From NCBI GenBank assembly GCA_020072655.1, contig JAIQGH010000076.1, positions 1 to 33,124 on the forward strand: a stretch of DNA of 33,124 nucleotides, given 5' to 3'. How positions within the stretch are numbered: position 1 is the first letter of the stretch; every line of letters starts with the position of its first letter. Of the stretch, positions 21,312 through 29,256 are shown in pieces. This DNA is from Terriglobia bacterium (lineage in GTDB: Bacteria; Acidobacteriota; Terriglobia; UBA7540). The position numbers were made by a program, and so were the translations under genes. The notes beneath the pieces are model-generated. The model did not search any database. It saw only the letters and a list, made by a program, of their open reading frames with translations, and had not been told where the DNA came from.

Positions 21312-21644
21312 ATGAAAGTAACGGGTGATCAGCAGGTATTGCATCATCGCGGAAATTATCTGGTCGTGCGACTACGGCTGGCACCGGGGGAGGCGACGCC
21401 TTGGCATCGCGATCCCTTTCATCGGGTGGCGGTGGTCTTGAGCGGGGATCTCCTCCACCTCGAGTTCCGGGATGGGGGAGAAACTCAGCCCTGGAAGATC
21501 ACGGTGGGCGAGGTGGATTGGGTCGAGCCCAGCGATCTCGTCCACCGCGCCGTGAACGTCGGGAAGGAGGTCTTCGAGGAGGTTGTGACTTTCTTCCTGG
21601 ATCGCCCCGACGCGGCGCCGCAGCCGGAGGAGGATTCGAATTAG
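21312..21644 (+). CDS. Cupin-domain protein
   Basis: A 110-residue single cupin barrel. The first motif is GEATPWHRDPFHRVAVVLSGDL with candidate metal ligands H37 and H42, and the second is VDWVEPSDLVHRAVNVG with H78. Metal binding is likely, the ligand or reaction unknown. The start ATG 21312 has GGAG seven bases upstream. It follows the VWFA gene by 55 bases in the same direction and may share its transcript. The TAG stop opens a double-hairpin element. Confidence 0.8.
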   Translation: MKVTGDQQVLHHRGNYLVVRLRLAPGEATPWHRDPFHRVAVVLSGDLLHLEFRDGGETQPWKITVGEVDWVEPSDLVHRAVNVGKEVFEEVVTFFLDRPDAAPQPEEDSN

Positions 21645-21645
21645 T

Positions 21646-21754
21646 GGTGGCCACGACGAGTGCCCTTCCTCGTCGTGAGCTTTGGCAGTTATACGGTCCT
21701 AGCGAATGGTGCAAGGGCCGACGACGAATCAAACCGCTGATTCGTCGTGGCTAA
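21646..21754. repeat. Double-hairpin element (copy 5)
   Basis: Hairpin one: CACGACGAG with CTCGTCGTG (21652-21677). Hairpin two: ACGACGAATC with GATTCGTCGT (21721-21748). Both stems and the loop texts TGCCCTTC and AAACCGCT are close to copy 3, but the spacer between the hairpins is longer. Confidence 0.8.
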
Positions 21755-21876
21755 CCGCTTCCGTCCAGCACAAGAACTGCGGACTTGGAGAACAAGCCAC
21801 CCCCCGGTTCCTTAGGAACGCGTTTTCGCGGCTTGAGAATGCCCCTACGGTTCTAAGCAGGACTCCTTGCAGGACG

Positions 21877-22185
21877 CTACGTGGGAGGACTAACGGGTTT
21901 GAGGAACTCAATCCCCGCTTGACCCTCCAGGCGCGTCCCCACCGGGCCAATCCACACGACACGGCCTGGTAATGAGCACTCCTGCCCCGAGTTCGTGACA
22001 ATCGCGACAGCTTGTCCCGGGAGTAGGCCAGCTTTCGCACAAACCCGGACGCCGTTATTGGAAAGGTCCACCGTCGAAACGCTGTGCTCGTTCCCTTGAC
22101 CTTTGGAATCAACGCAAAGGGAGACAGGCATCCGAACGTGTATCCGCTCCGAACGGCGGGCCGATGGTTGGCTGCCACTGCCCAT
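21877..22185 (-). CDS. PilZ-domain protein
   Basis: A 102-residue single PilZ domain, a likely cyclic di-GMP receptor. The two binding motifs are visible: RRSER near the N-terminus (RxxxR type) and DLSNNGVRV (the D/N-x-S-x-x-G motif). The remainder forms the beta-barrel with GRVVWIGPVG and AGIEFLKP. ATG at 22185 is preceded by GGGGG; a TTG at 22197 is an alternative. No partner gene is adjacent, so the regulated process is unknown. Confidence 0.83.
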   Translation of the reverse strand: MGSGSQPSARRSERIHVRMPVSLCVDSKGQGNEHSVSTVDLSNNGVRVCAKAGLLPGQAVAIVTNSGQECSLPGRVVWIGPVGTRLEGQAGIEFLKPVSPPT

Positions 22186-22472
22186 AGCGACCCCCAACGC
22201 CGGAAAGTGGTCCCCTCACTACCGCGACATTACGTCCTCCCTTGGTGCCAAGTCAAGTAAAATTTACTCCCTGTCCGCACGGAGAGGCCTCGGGCCTTGC
22301 CCGCCGAATGCCCTGTTGCAGTTGGCAACACAAGACGGCTCGCGCGCTACTTCACACATTGCAGAGGGATTGGCGCGCGTCGGGGCTGGCGCGGACGGTT
22401 GGGGTCTGCGATCGTGGCGTGAATTCCGCCTCCGGTGCGCCCCGATGACGTGCATCCGGGCACCGGCCCGCG
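22186..22472. other. Intergenic region with a half repeat element
   Basis: No gene is seen between the PilZ and serpin genes. The right end (22437-22480) holds CGCCCCGATGACG, TGCATCCGGG and CCGGCCCGCGCTACG, related to 27680-27717; it runs over the serpin stop codon. Confidence 0.45.
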
Positions 22473-23687
22473 CTACGGCTGGGGATTCGTGACGCGGCCG
22501 AGGAAGAGGATGCTTCCCGAGCGCTGGTCACGAATCAGGAAGAGGAACGGATGGTCGGCGCGGAAGATGGCGGGCGGCTCCTCCTCTCCAGGCATGGCGG
22601 CCTCGGGCCCCTCGATCGCCGTGGCTGCGGCGGCTTCGGTGCCTCTCTCATCCACATCTACAAAGGCCTTGTGGATGACCAGCGAGATGAAGAGGTCCTT
22701 CTTTCCCGTCATGCCGGAGAAGTCGGCGGAAGCCGGGTCAAACGCCTGTCTCATGCCCATCTTGGGCAGCACGTCGTTCAGCGTGAAGGTTGATTCCACG
22801 CGGAATTTGGGCAGATAGACCTTGACCTCGCGCCAGTCCATCTTCTGCACCCAGCCTTCCAGTTGCTCCGCGGTCAGCGAGGTCTCCAACTCCGCCAAGC
22901 CATCGACCTGGCGCGGCAAGAAGACAATCATCGAGAGGTCGCCGCCCTTGTAGGGGAGGCGCAGGGCCTGGACGGAGTTGGTTTCGAGATACTGGAACCG
23001 GTCCTGCTGATACATTGTGGGCACGCTGACCTCTTGCTGCGGCGTCACCTTGAAAGCTGCGTCCTTCGTCGCCTCTTCCTCAAAGGGATCGATCCATCGG
23101 CCCCGGAAATAGATGGCGTTGGCGAGAATCAGTCGCGTCAGTTCCGTGATGGCACGCGGCGGAATCAGATCCCGGATCTTCCCCTGCGTTTGCATCTCCA
23201 CCCACTGGTTGATGATCGCGCGCGATTTTTCGCCGGCGGTGGCAAAGTCCAGCTCGCGCAGCTCCGCGCCGTAGTTCGCCTTGACCATGCCCTTGTATTC
23301 ATCCTTGAACGCGTAGCCGCGCTGCGTCCACAAGCCGTTGGCGATGCTGAGCTGGTAGTCTTGCGGTTCCTCGCCCTTCGCCTGCTTCAGCAGCAGCGCG
23401 AAGGCCGGATGCAGGCGTGGACCGGGGAACGGCAAACGCAACGCGGCGGCCATCTCCTCCGCGGTCTGGCCGCTGGCGCCGCCGTAGGTCATCGCCAGCG
23501 CCGTCGAGATGCTGAACGGCGAGAGGAAGAGATTCCCCTCGCGCCTCGCAAGCTGCCCGTAGAGAGCAAGCGCGAATTGATTGCCGCCCTTGACCACTGC
23601 CGCTACGTCGCCCTTGTCGTCTGTCATGGGTTTGTCTCCCGCTACCGCCATCGCCCCCGTTGCCAGCGCCAAGAAAGTCGTCGCCAC
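22473..23687 (-). CDS. Exported serpin (serine protease inhibitor)
   Basis: Suicide inhibitor of serine or cysteine proteases, about 404 residues. Serpin text runs throughout: NQFALALYGQLARREGNLF, SPFSISTALAMTYGGASGQT, ANAIYFRGRW, LPYKGGDLSMIVFLPR, and the hinge of the reactive loop GTEAAAATAIEG with the ending FLFLIRDQRSGSILFLGRV. The alanine-rich hinge indicates an inhibitory serpin. The N-terminus ATTFLALATGAMAVAG is a signal-peptide core. The start is uncertain: GTG 23687 has AAGGG eight bases upstream but no basic residues after it; ATG 23762 would add a basic stretch (KRPRRGR). In both cases this region is a copy of an intergenic repeat. No matching protease gene is adjacent. Confidence 0.9.
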   Translation of the reverse strand: MATTFLALATGAMAVAGDKPMTDDKGDVAAVVKGGNQFALALYGQLARREGNLFLSPFSISTALAMTYGGASGQTAEEMAAALRLPFPGPRLHPAFALLLKQAKGEEPQDYQLSIANGLWTQRGYAFKDEYKGMVKANYGAELRELDFATAGEKSRAIINQWVEMQTQGKIRDLIPPRAITELTRLILANAIYFRGRWIDPFEEEATKDAAFKVTPQQEVSVPTMYQQDRFQYLETNSVQALRLPYKGGDLSMIVFLPRQVDGLAELETSLTAEQLEGWVQKMDWREVKVYLPKFRVESTFTLNDVLPKMGMRQAFDPASADFSGMTGKKDLFISLVIHKAFVDVDERGTEAAAATAIEGPEAAMPGEEEPPAIFRADHPFLFLIRDQRSGSILFLGRVTNPQP

Positions 23688-23800
23688 GACGAGCGCCCTT
23701 CCTCGTCGCGGCCTTTTGCAGTTATGCCGTCCTGGCCCATGGCGCAGAGCCGATCGGGCCATTGAGTCATTGAGCCATCGAACCATTGAGAACCATGGGC
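23670..23800. repeat. Half double-hairpin element and ATTGAG array overlapping the serpin 5' end
   Basis: The text GTCGCCACGACGAGCGCCC and CTCGTCGCGGCCTTTTGCAG (23679-23720) matches the left half of the elements at 15095 and 21646. It is followed by CATTGAGTCATTGAGCC and ATCGAACCATTGAGAACC words (23757-23798). Confidence 0.65.
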
Positions 23801-23882
23801 CAGCGCAGGCCCGTCGGGTCTGCCGTCTTTGCATCTCATGCACCTCAGGCGCCCAGAGCTTTGCTCTCCGCCAGCCTGCGCA

Positions 23883-24542
23883 CTAAGCGTCAAGGGGACG
23901 CGTGATAGCCAAGAATCCTACCCTGCCGTAGACGAGGTGTATCCATACCGTTGCATCCCGGACCTCTCGGGCAAAGCACATGAAAACCTCGTCACCGAAT
24001 ACGCGGAGCTTGCCCTGACTCGCGTACCCGATGACCCTTTTTAGCCTCGCTGTCAAGCCGGGGTCCGTCCGGTCGAATCCGTCGAGGGCATAGACTTTGC
24101 AGCCGTGATTATCTGGAAGCCGAACGCCAAATTCTGCAAAATAAAGCCCCAAGGTTGTCCGCTTGATAACGCGACAAAGACGGTCGAGGCTGACCCGGCA
24201 AGTCGTTGCCTGGCCCAGGTAAAGCCCTGCCGGGGTTAGGACTTCAATTTCGCTGACCGACTCCAACAGCGCTTGATTGAACCTCCACTTATTGGGCTTT
24301 GCGAACGAGCGATGAACAGACTTAAGTACCTGCGAGGCGGCGGGGTGACCGCCGACGTCGCGCCGCATGGCCACCATTCTGGTGAAATACTCATCGTCTA
24401 GCGACTGACCGTGGCGGCAGTCTTCGCAGCAGGGCACTGTGATCAGATCTGATGGGCGCGGCTTGGGAAAGAGGCTCTTAGGGGGAACATGGTCTCTCGT
24501 GGTGGCCTCAGCTATTCCGCAGTAAATGCACTGCATTGCCAT
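23883..24542 (-). CDS. HNH-like zinc-finger protein
   Basis: A 219-residue protein whose N-terminus resembles the treble-clef part of HNH nucleases: CIYCG, then RDHVPPKSLF (the D-H pair), then PCCEDCRHG with a second cysteine pair. The rest is unlike known nucleases and ends in a beta-rich stretch (VWIHLVYGRVGFLAI). The function is unknown; a nuclease or nucleic-acid-binding role is a guess from the zinc-binding motif. GC content is lower than average, which suggests transfer. ATG 24542 or 24536 may be the start; neither has a clear ribosome binding site, and word arrays lie directly upstream. Confidence 0.65.
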   Translation of the reverse strand: MAMQCIYCGIAEATTRDHVPPKSLFPKPRPSDLITVPCCEDCRHGQSLDDEYFTRMVAMRRDVGGHPAASQVLKSVHRSFAKPNKWRFNQALLESVSEIEVLTPAGLYLGQATTCRVSLDRLCRVIKRTTLGLYFAEFGVRLPDNHGCKVYALDGFDRTDPGLTARLKRVIGYASQGKLRVFGDEVFMCFAREVRDATVWIHLVYGRVGFLAITRPLDA

Positions 24543-24886
24543 ACCGATGTTAGCTGGTAACTGGTAGCTGGTGACCGCAGTCAATTCGCGGCCACGATTA
24601 ACCGTGGCTGGCGCAGAGCGAAGCTCTGCGTTGCAGCGATAACCGCGATACTAAGATGAGGGATATACAACGGGAGCGCTTCAAATGCAAGGCCTCAAAG
24701 GCAGTGACAAGTGACGAGTGACCAGGAAAAGACAGGTGTCGGGCCCGTCGAGCCATCGGGACACTGAGCGATTGAGTGATTGAGTCAACAAAGAGCGGTA
24801 GATGGCAGATGGTAGATGGGGGCCACGGGCAAGTCGCGATTTGCGTTGACGGCGGGCTCAACATAGGTTAGAATTGTAGCCTATCC
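24543..24886. other. Intergenic region of repeats with a promoter at its right end
   Basis: The region holds AGCTGGTAACTGGTAGCTGG words (24549-24575), a hairpin CCACG-ATTAAC-CGTGG and GCGCAGAGC-GAA-GCTCTGCGT (24591-24634), AGTGACAAGTGACGAGTGACC words (24704-24724), ATTGAG words (24752-24790) and GGTAGATGGCAGATGG words (24798-24826). No gene is seen. A promoter follows at 24846-24874. Confidence 0.6.
24846..24874 (+). promoter_or_regulatory. Promoter giving a near-leaderless transcript
   Basis: TTGACG and TAGAAT are exactly 17 bases apart. Transcription would start about six bases before the ATG at 24887, which fits the lack of a Shine-Dalgarno there. Confidence 0.6.
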
Positions 24887-25627
24887 ATGGACAACTCCTC
24901 CGGCGAGCCCGCCCCGAGCCAGGCCGGTCCGGGAGAGCCTCCCCCACCCCGGCGGCGCGGACGGCCGCCCGGCAAGCCGCTCAGCGGGGCCGAGCTTGCG
25001 GCGCGCCGCGCCAACCTGGAGTTTGCGCGTGCCGCCCCGCGCGATCGCATCTACCGCCGCACCCGCCGCCGTCGCGAGGCCAGCCGGCGCAACATTCAAC
25101 GGGCGCTCGCCTGGCGACGCTCGCCGCAGGGCAATGCCCGCGCCCGCCTGAACGCCTTCCAGCACGGCCTGGCGGCCAAGACCAGTCCCGAACTGCGCGC
25201 CGCCTTGGGGGAGAGTCCGGAAGATTTCGCGCGGCATCTCGAACTGATCTCGCGCGTCTTCCGACCGCTCGACCAGGAGGAAGCCCGGCTGATCGAGCGC
25301 CTGGCCCAAGCCACCTGGCAGCACATGCGCGTCTTCCGCGCGCAGGCCCGCCTGGAGCGCTTCGCTTGGCGGCGTCTCGTCCCCCGAACGGCGGACAAGG
25401 CTCGCCCCGGACATGCCCGGGGGCTTCACCCGCCGACTCCCCTCACGCCACCCGCATCCTCCACGACACGCCCTCTCACCCTCGAGGAGACTTCCGAGCG
25501 CGCCTACGAGGTTTCAAAGCTCTTCGCGGAAGCGCGCCTCGTGGAGAGCGAAGCGTATAAGCTCGAGGACCGCGTCGAGCGGATTCTCGCCGCCCTCATC
25601 CGCCTCCGCGCGAAAGGGGACGCGTAG
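24887..25627 (+). CDS. Uncharacterised basic protein with AT-hook-like start
   Basis: A 246-residue Arg/Ala-rich protein. Near the N-terminus RRRGRPPGKPLSG looks like an AT-hook (core GRP), followed by a very basic stretch and NARARLNAFQHGLAAKT. That stretch and the following acidic helix SPEDFARHLELISRVFRPLDQ resemble the NALKHGLT-type uncharacterised proteins that are numerous in Acidobacteria and Planctomycetes. The C-terminal part is helical and charged. Nucleic-acid binding is a guess from the AT-hook and charge. No Shine-Dalgarno is present; the promoter is so close that the message is probably leaderless. The stop lies in GCGTAGCGGCGGCC. Confidence 0.65.
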   Translation: MDNSSGEPAPSQAGPGEPPPPRRRGRPPGKPLSGAELAARRANLEFARAAPRDRIYRRTRRRREASRRNIQRALAWRRSPQGNARARLNAFQHGLAAKTSPELRAALGESPEDFARHLELISRVFRPLDQEEARLIERLAQATWQHMRVFRAQARLERFAWRRLVPRTADKARPGHARGLHPPTPLTPPASSTTRPLTLEETSERAYEVSKLFAEARLVESEAYKLEDRVERILAALIRLRAKGDA

Positions 25628-25882
25628 CGGCGGCCTTCCGGCTGGCAGGTGGGGGCTTTCACGCCGTGACACCACAGAGGCACAGAGACACAAGCAGCAC
25701 AGGCAAGCTGAATCGCCTCATGTCTTCGTGGCTTGGCGGTGACAGCAGTTGGTAGCGCAGGGTTCGCGTTTCGACCCGGCGGCTTTTCCGGAGGCCCGAG
25801 GCGATGGCCGCGCCACCCCCCGCGTCGCGATGGAAAAGCCCTCCGTCAGCTGACGGATTAAAGAACCACTCCGCGCTAACTG
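25628..25882. repeat. Repeat-filled gap: ACCACAGAGGCAC palindrome and a GCGTCGCGATGG word
   Basis: At 25668-25743 an imperfect palindrome of CACCACAGAGGCACAGAGAC type faces TCTTCGTGGCTTGGCGGTG. At 25802-25842 the text ATGGCCGCGCCACC and CGCGTCGCGATGGAAAAGCC recurs almost unchanged at 28983-29020. No gene is seen. Confidence 0.55.
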
Positions 25883-26356
25883 CTACCCGCCTTGCAGCTG
25901 CTCGGAAAGGTAGTTTTGAATGCCGAGCGTGCCCATCAAGCCGAGCTGCGTTTCCAAGTAGTCCGCGTGCCGTTCTTCGTCGCGGATCATCTTCAGGAAA
26001 AGCTCGCGCGTTCCGTTGTCGCCTTCCTTGGTGCAGATCGCCATCGCAGCGTTATATTGCTTGACCGCGTCCGCCTCGTCGTGCAGATCGGCCTCCAGGT
26101 GAGCCTTGACGTCGTCGCCAATGGTGGGCTTCAGCGCGGTCTCCACCGCGGGCTTTCCATCCAGGAACAGGATTCGCTCGATCAAGCCCTCCGCGTGGCG
26201 CATCTCCTCGATGGCCCGCTTCTGGGTGTGGGCCGCGAGCCCCTTGTAACCCCAGCTCTCACACATCTCCGCTTGCACCATGTATTGTACGATTGCCGTC
26301 AGCTCCGCGCTGAGCGCTCGATTGAGTTCACCAATGACCCTTTCGCTTCCTCGCAT
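25883..26356 (-). CDS. bfr: Bacterioferritin
   Basis: Heme-binding ferritin of 157 residues, the same length as the Escherichia coli protein, which forms a 24-mer that oxidises and stores iron. All diiron ligands are present in their standard positions: E18, E51, H54, E94, E127 and H130. The heme ligand M52 is present in EEMRHAE. ATG 26356 has AAGGAG six bases upstream. No bacterioferritin-associated ferredoxin gene is adjacent, and no iron-box is recognised upstream. Confidence 0.97.
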   Translation of the reverse strand: MRGSERVIGELNRALSAELTAIVQYMVQAEMCESWGYKGLAAHTQKRAIEEMRHAEGLIERILFLDGKPAVETALKPTIGDDVKAHLEADLHDEADAVKQYNAAMAICTKEGDNGTRELFLKMIRDEERHADYLETQLGLMGTLGIQNYLSEQLQGG

Positions 26357-26704
26357 AAATTCTCCTTCCCGCGAGCGCGCACACTCCCCGGACCCATCGC
26401 GGTTCAAAGTCTGTCAGGGGCGCGCGCAGGCGACCTTATCATAACAGGCTGGCATTCTAAGCGCAGCGAAGAACCCCGGCAGGGTCACCTTTCGCACCCG
26501 TCGCAAATGGCGCGACGGACTTGTCCCGACTTGTCCCGATGTTTTGTATCGGGATGTTTCCCAATCGGGGTGCGCCACTCCCTGAGGAGGTGCAGGCACC
26601 ACGAAGGCACAAAGGCACGAAGAGAACGGGCTGACCGAAGGGCTTTGTGGCTTAGTGCCTTTGTGGTGATAACCGGCTCGTTCTCGGCACGGCGGGCGAG
26701 GCGA
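26357..26704. repeat. Repeat-filled gap between bfr and the SRPBCC gene
   Basis: At 26518-26537 the ten-mer GACTTGTCCC stands twice in tandem, and TCCCGAT-N7-ATCGGGA forms a hairpin (26534-26554). At 26597-26672 CACCACGAAGGCACAAAGGC faces GTGCCTTTGTGGTG in an imperfect palindrome. No gene is seen. Confidence 0.55.
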
Positions 26705-27193
26705 TTACTCCCAGGCGCCGGCGGGGGCGATCTTCCCGGTGCGCAGGAAGTGGTTGATGGCGGCCTCCCAGCTCTGCATTTTGTGGGTGAACCATTCCGG
26801 CGTGTAGCGCTCGACGAGGGCGTTGCCGGCGGGCGACAATCCCGTGTAGAGGTAGCGGATGTGGGCGAGAGTCTTGCCGCCGGGAGCGGGCTCGAGCGCA
26901 ATCCGCAGTTGCGTCGCCACCAGGCCGGGCTGCACCCAGGCGAAGGCGATGCGGAAGGCGCCGGGATCGCAATCGGTAACCAGCCAGATGCTCTCCGGGC
27001 CGGCGTCGTTGGGCGTGGCGAAAATACAACCATCCTCGGCCACGCCCGACTGCGAGTAAATCATCCGATACTCCCAGCCGGGCACCCATTCGGCCTCGCG
27101 CACCGGGCAGAGGAGCGGGAAGACCGCCTCGGGCGGAGCGTCGTTGGTCTGCGTGTACTTGTGGCTGCGCCGCAGCGCGGCAAATGGCGCCAT
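26705..27193 (-). CDS. SRPBCC (START-like) domain protein
   Basis: A 162-residue cytoplasmic protein with the helix-grip pattern of SRPBCC proteins: APPEAVFPLLCPVREAEWV near the start, beta strands such as ESIWLVTDCDPGAFRIAFAW, and the long C-terminal helix KMQSWEAAINHFLRTG. These bind hydrophobic ligands; the ligand here is unknown. ATG 27193 has AGGAG seven bases upstream, which rules out the longer open frame. It stands alone. Confidence 0.75.
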   Translation of the reverse strand: MAPFAALRRSHKYTQTNDAPPEAVFPLLCPVREAEWVPGWEYRMIYSQSGVAEDGCIFATPNDAGPESIWLVTDCDPGAFRIAFAWVQPGLVATQLRIALEPAPGGKTLAHIRYLYTGLSPAGNALVERYTPEWFTHKMQSWEAAINHFLRTGKIAPAGAWE

Positions 27194-27433
27194 GGGATTG
27201 CTCCTTTGGGATTTCGTAGCGCGAGTCCCGCCCACATCGTAGGGGCACGCCGATGCGCGACCCGCGCTGCAGAAGAATTTTCTACACGCCGCCGGAAAAA
27301 TCGAGGCAAGCCCCGCCTTTTTGAATCGCATCCGCCCGGCCCGCTAATCCACTGAACGCTCTCGGCTTGCCCTCCCAATCGAGCGTCTGGCCTGGGTCGT
27401 GCTTCCTCAAATAGGCAAGATAGGAGGTTACGC

Positions 27434-27538
27434 ATGGGAGGGTTTAGCCGCGGCATAGCCGTAATTTTCGTTCTATGGTGTGTGGTGGTGCTTCTCGGAT
27501 ACGACAAGAACGGCAGCAAGCGCGCGCGGAGTTGGTAG
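27434..27538 (+). CDS. Small single-pass membrane protein, 34 residues
   Basis: A short ORF with a perfect AGGAGG six bases before ATG. It encodes MGGFSRG, then a membrane segment IAVIFVLWCVVVLLGY, then a basic tail KNGSKRARSW, so the C-terminus probably stays in the cytoplasm. It lies in a 600-base gap with no other gene. I recognise no family. The stop TAG lies in GGTAGCG at the edge of a double-hairpin element. The strong ribosome binding site and the membrane segment make translation plausible. Confidence 0.55.
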   Translation: MGGFSRGIAVIFVLWCVVVLLGYDKNGSKRARSW

Positions 27539-27541
27539 CGA

Positions 27542-27645
27542 TTAGCCACGGCCCCGATGAAGTTTGTCGGGGCCATGAGTTCGTAACGTCGCAATCCCGA
27601 AAAAGCCCGCGGCATCCCGATGCACTTCATCGGGACCGTGGCTGC
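27542..27645. repeat. Double-hairpin element (copy 6)
   Basis: Outer arms AGCCACGG and CCGTGGCT. Hairpin one: GGCCCCGA with TCGGGGCC (27550-27574). Hairpin two: CCCGATG with CATCGGG (27616-27634). A related single hairpin, CGCCCCGAT with ATCGGGGCG, follows at 27684-27708. Confidence 0.75.
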
Positions 27646-27793
27646 ACGCTGCGGTCTTTCCATCCCATTGCGCCTGCGGCGCGCCCCGATCACGTGCATC
27701 GGGGCGCCGGCCCACGAAAGAAGGCGCTCCGACGAACCGGGTCGCAATCCTGCTGTACAATCGAGAGAGAATCCACCCGTTTGGGGTAGCTGG

Positions 27794-28570
27794 TCACGGC
27801 AACGTGAGCCACTCGCCCAAGAATTGCCGCGCCGCAGGTGTGTCAAGGCGATATACAACGTTCGTGGCGCGGCAGAATCGGTCCCCGGTGACGGTCAGGG
27901 CGGCGATCACGCTGGTCGCTGCGTAAAAGTTCGGTCCGCCCGAATCGCCGTAGCAGGTGCCGCCGTCCCCGGTTGCCGAATTCTGTGACAGACGGAGCCA
28001 GGCGTTGGTCAGCGCGTTGAAAGATGAGTAGGCGTAAAGGCGTGTGTCGCCGCTCGGGAAGAGCGCATGCGGGCCTCCCTCCTTCGCCTCGCGGCGATCG
28101 CCGTAACCGACGGCCGTGAAGACTGCGTTCTTCAAGTTCTTGGAGGCTTGAAGCTGGTCAAGAAATCCCAGCGTCGGCAGTTGTGCGAGGGGAATGCCGG
28201 TGGTCGGCTCGTCGAGCTTGACGATGGCCATGTCGCCAGGCTCGGAGGGGATGCCCGTGTAAGCGGGATTCATGTGCACGGTGCCAGGAAGCGGCGTCGA
28301 CGTCCCCGCGTCGAACGTGCTGTCGAACGTAACCCAGGCTTGCGCGGTGGGTAAAAAGGAGACGCAGTGCGCGGCGGTCAGAAATACGTCCGGGGCCACC
28401 AGCGTTCCCGAGCAGATCAGAACTTTTTCCGCCGGATCGCCCCACTCGATGACTAGGCCGCCGACGTTGGGATGAAGATTGCCGTCCAACGATCCGAAGG
28501 TGATCGCAAGCGCCACCCCACCGCAGAAGACCAGGCCGGCACAGGCTATCGCGATGCGTTTGCAGATCAT
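27794..28570 (-). CDS. Exported trypsin-like serine protease (S1 family)
   Basis: A 258-residue secreted protease. The signal peptide is KRIAIACAGLVFCGGVALA. The catalytic triad is visible: H68 in LTAAHCV, D113 in GDMAIVKLD and S210 in CYGDSGGPN. Cysteines at 53 and 69 flank the histidine as in chymotrypsin-type folds. Length and layout suit a single-domain S1 protease. ATG 28570 has GGGAGG seven bases upstream. Nothing next to it suggests a substrate; the serpin at 22473 could inhibit such an enzyme, but they are 4 kb apart. Confidence 0.93.
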   Translation of the reverse strand: MICKRIAIACAGLVFCGGVALAITFGSLDGNLHPNVGGLVIEWGDPAEKVLICSGTLVAPDVFLTAAHCVSFLPTAQAWVTFDSTFDAGTSTPLPGTVHMNPAYTGIPSEPGDMAIVKLDEPTTGIPLAQLPTLGFLDQLQASKNLKNAVFTAVGYGDRREAKEGGPHALFPSGDTRLYAYSSFNALTNAWLRLSQNSATGDGGTCYGDSGGPNFYAATSVIAALTVTGDRFCRATNVVYRLDTPAARQFLGEWLTLP

Positions 28571-28810
28571 GGGTAATCCTCCCGTCGCGGGTATCCTCTC
28601 GCCGATCTTAGCCTTGTGCTTATCCGTTGTTTACGCCCGGTTTCGAGGGATGTCAAGGTGTGCCCGTGTAGGGCGGCGCCCACGACGGTGTTGCTTTCCG
28701 CCCTGCGCAGGCCAAGCTCGTAGCGGGTAGCGCGGAGGTAGGCGCGGTTTGCCTTCCTCCGCGGCTCTTGGAGGGAGTTGAATTCTGATTCGCCCAAGCT
28801 GCGGGGAGTT

Positions 28811-28937
28811 GGCAGCCACGGCATGTTTTTTATCCCGTGGGTTCGCAAATTCCCCTCTTGGTCCGGTAGGGGACCGAGGAGTGGTCCATGAAAAGGCCCA
28901 CGGCATCCCGATGCACTTCATCGGGACCGTGGCTACC
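28811..28937. repeat. Double-hairpin element (copy 7)
   Basis: Outer arms GGCAGCCACGG and CCGTGGCTACC (one mismatch). Hairpin one: CCACGG with CCGTGG (28816-28840). Hairpin two: CCACGG-CAT-CCCGATG with CATCGGG-A-CCGTGG (28898-28932). Its right hairpin is nearly the same as that of copy 6. Confidence 0.7.
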
Positions 28938-29020
28938 CCCTCGTAGTTCAGTCCTGCAGCACTTCCAGGGGCGCGAACATTTGGCCGCGCCGCCCAGGCC
29001 CGCGTCGCGATGGGAAAGCC

Positions 29021-29052
29021 GCAGACCTCAAGAACGGAGGTCTGCGCTACCT
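29021..29052. repeat. Right half of a double-hairpin element
   Basis: GCAGACCTC and GAGGTCTGC pair exactly around AAGAACG and are followed by GCTACCTTGCT, as in the right half of copy 8 (31223-31260). Confidence 0.65.
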
Positions 29053-29256
29053 TGCTGCCCATCGAATACCGCCCGCGCGATGAAAAGGTCAACGGCAGGG
29101 CACGGTGGAGGCAGGAAACACACCAGCCGAACCGCCGGGACGCCCAGAGCGAACCGCGATACCACCCAAGAGAGACCATGGCGATTTGAGCTTGACTTGG
29201 CAAGGCGGCGGCTCTACGTTTTTGGCCTAAGGCAAAGCTCAAATCGGGGATTCCGG

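Larger units (their letters stand above)
28571..29256. other. Long intergenic region with repeat elements, no recognised gene
   Basis: An ORF upstream of and in frame with the next gene covers 28888-29256, but it encodes repeat-derived, low-quality text and lacks a ribosome binding site. The region contains a complete double-hairpin element at 28811-28937, a GCGTCGCGATGG word at 28983-29020, and a half element with hairpin GCAGACCTC-GAGGTCTGC at 29021-29045. Confidence 0.6.

Noticed and set aside
24598-24864. 88-codon frame on the minus strand
   Set aside because: It consists of word arrays and hairpins, has no ribosome binding site and shows no family likeness.
28888-29256. N-terminal extension of the first pilin-domain membrane protein
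   Set aside because: The frame is open, but it covers repeat elements and encodes Arg/Ser/Pro-rich text with no likeness to the paralogue. A start at 29257 fits better.
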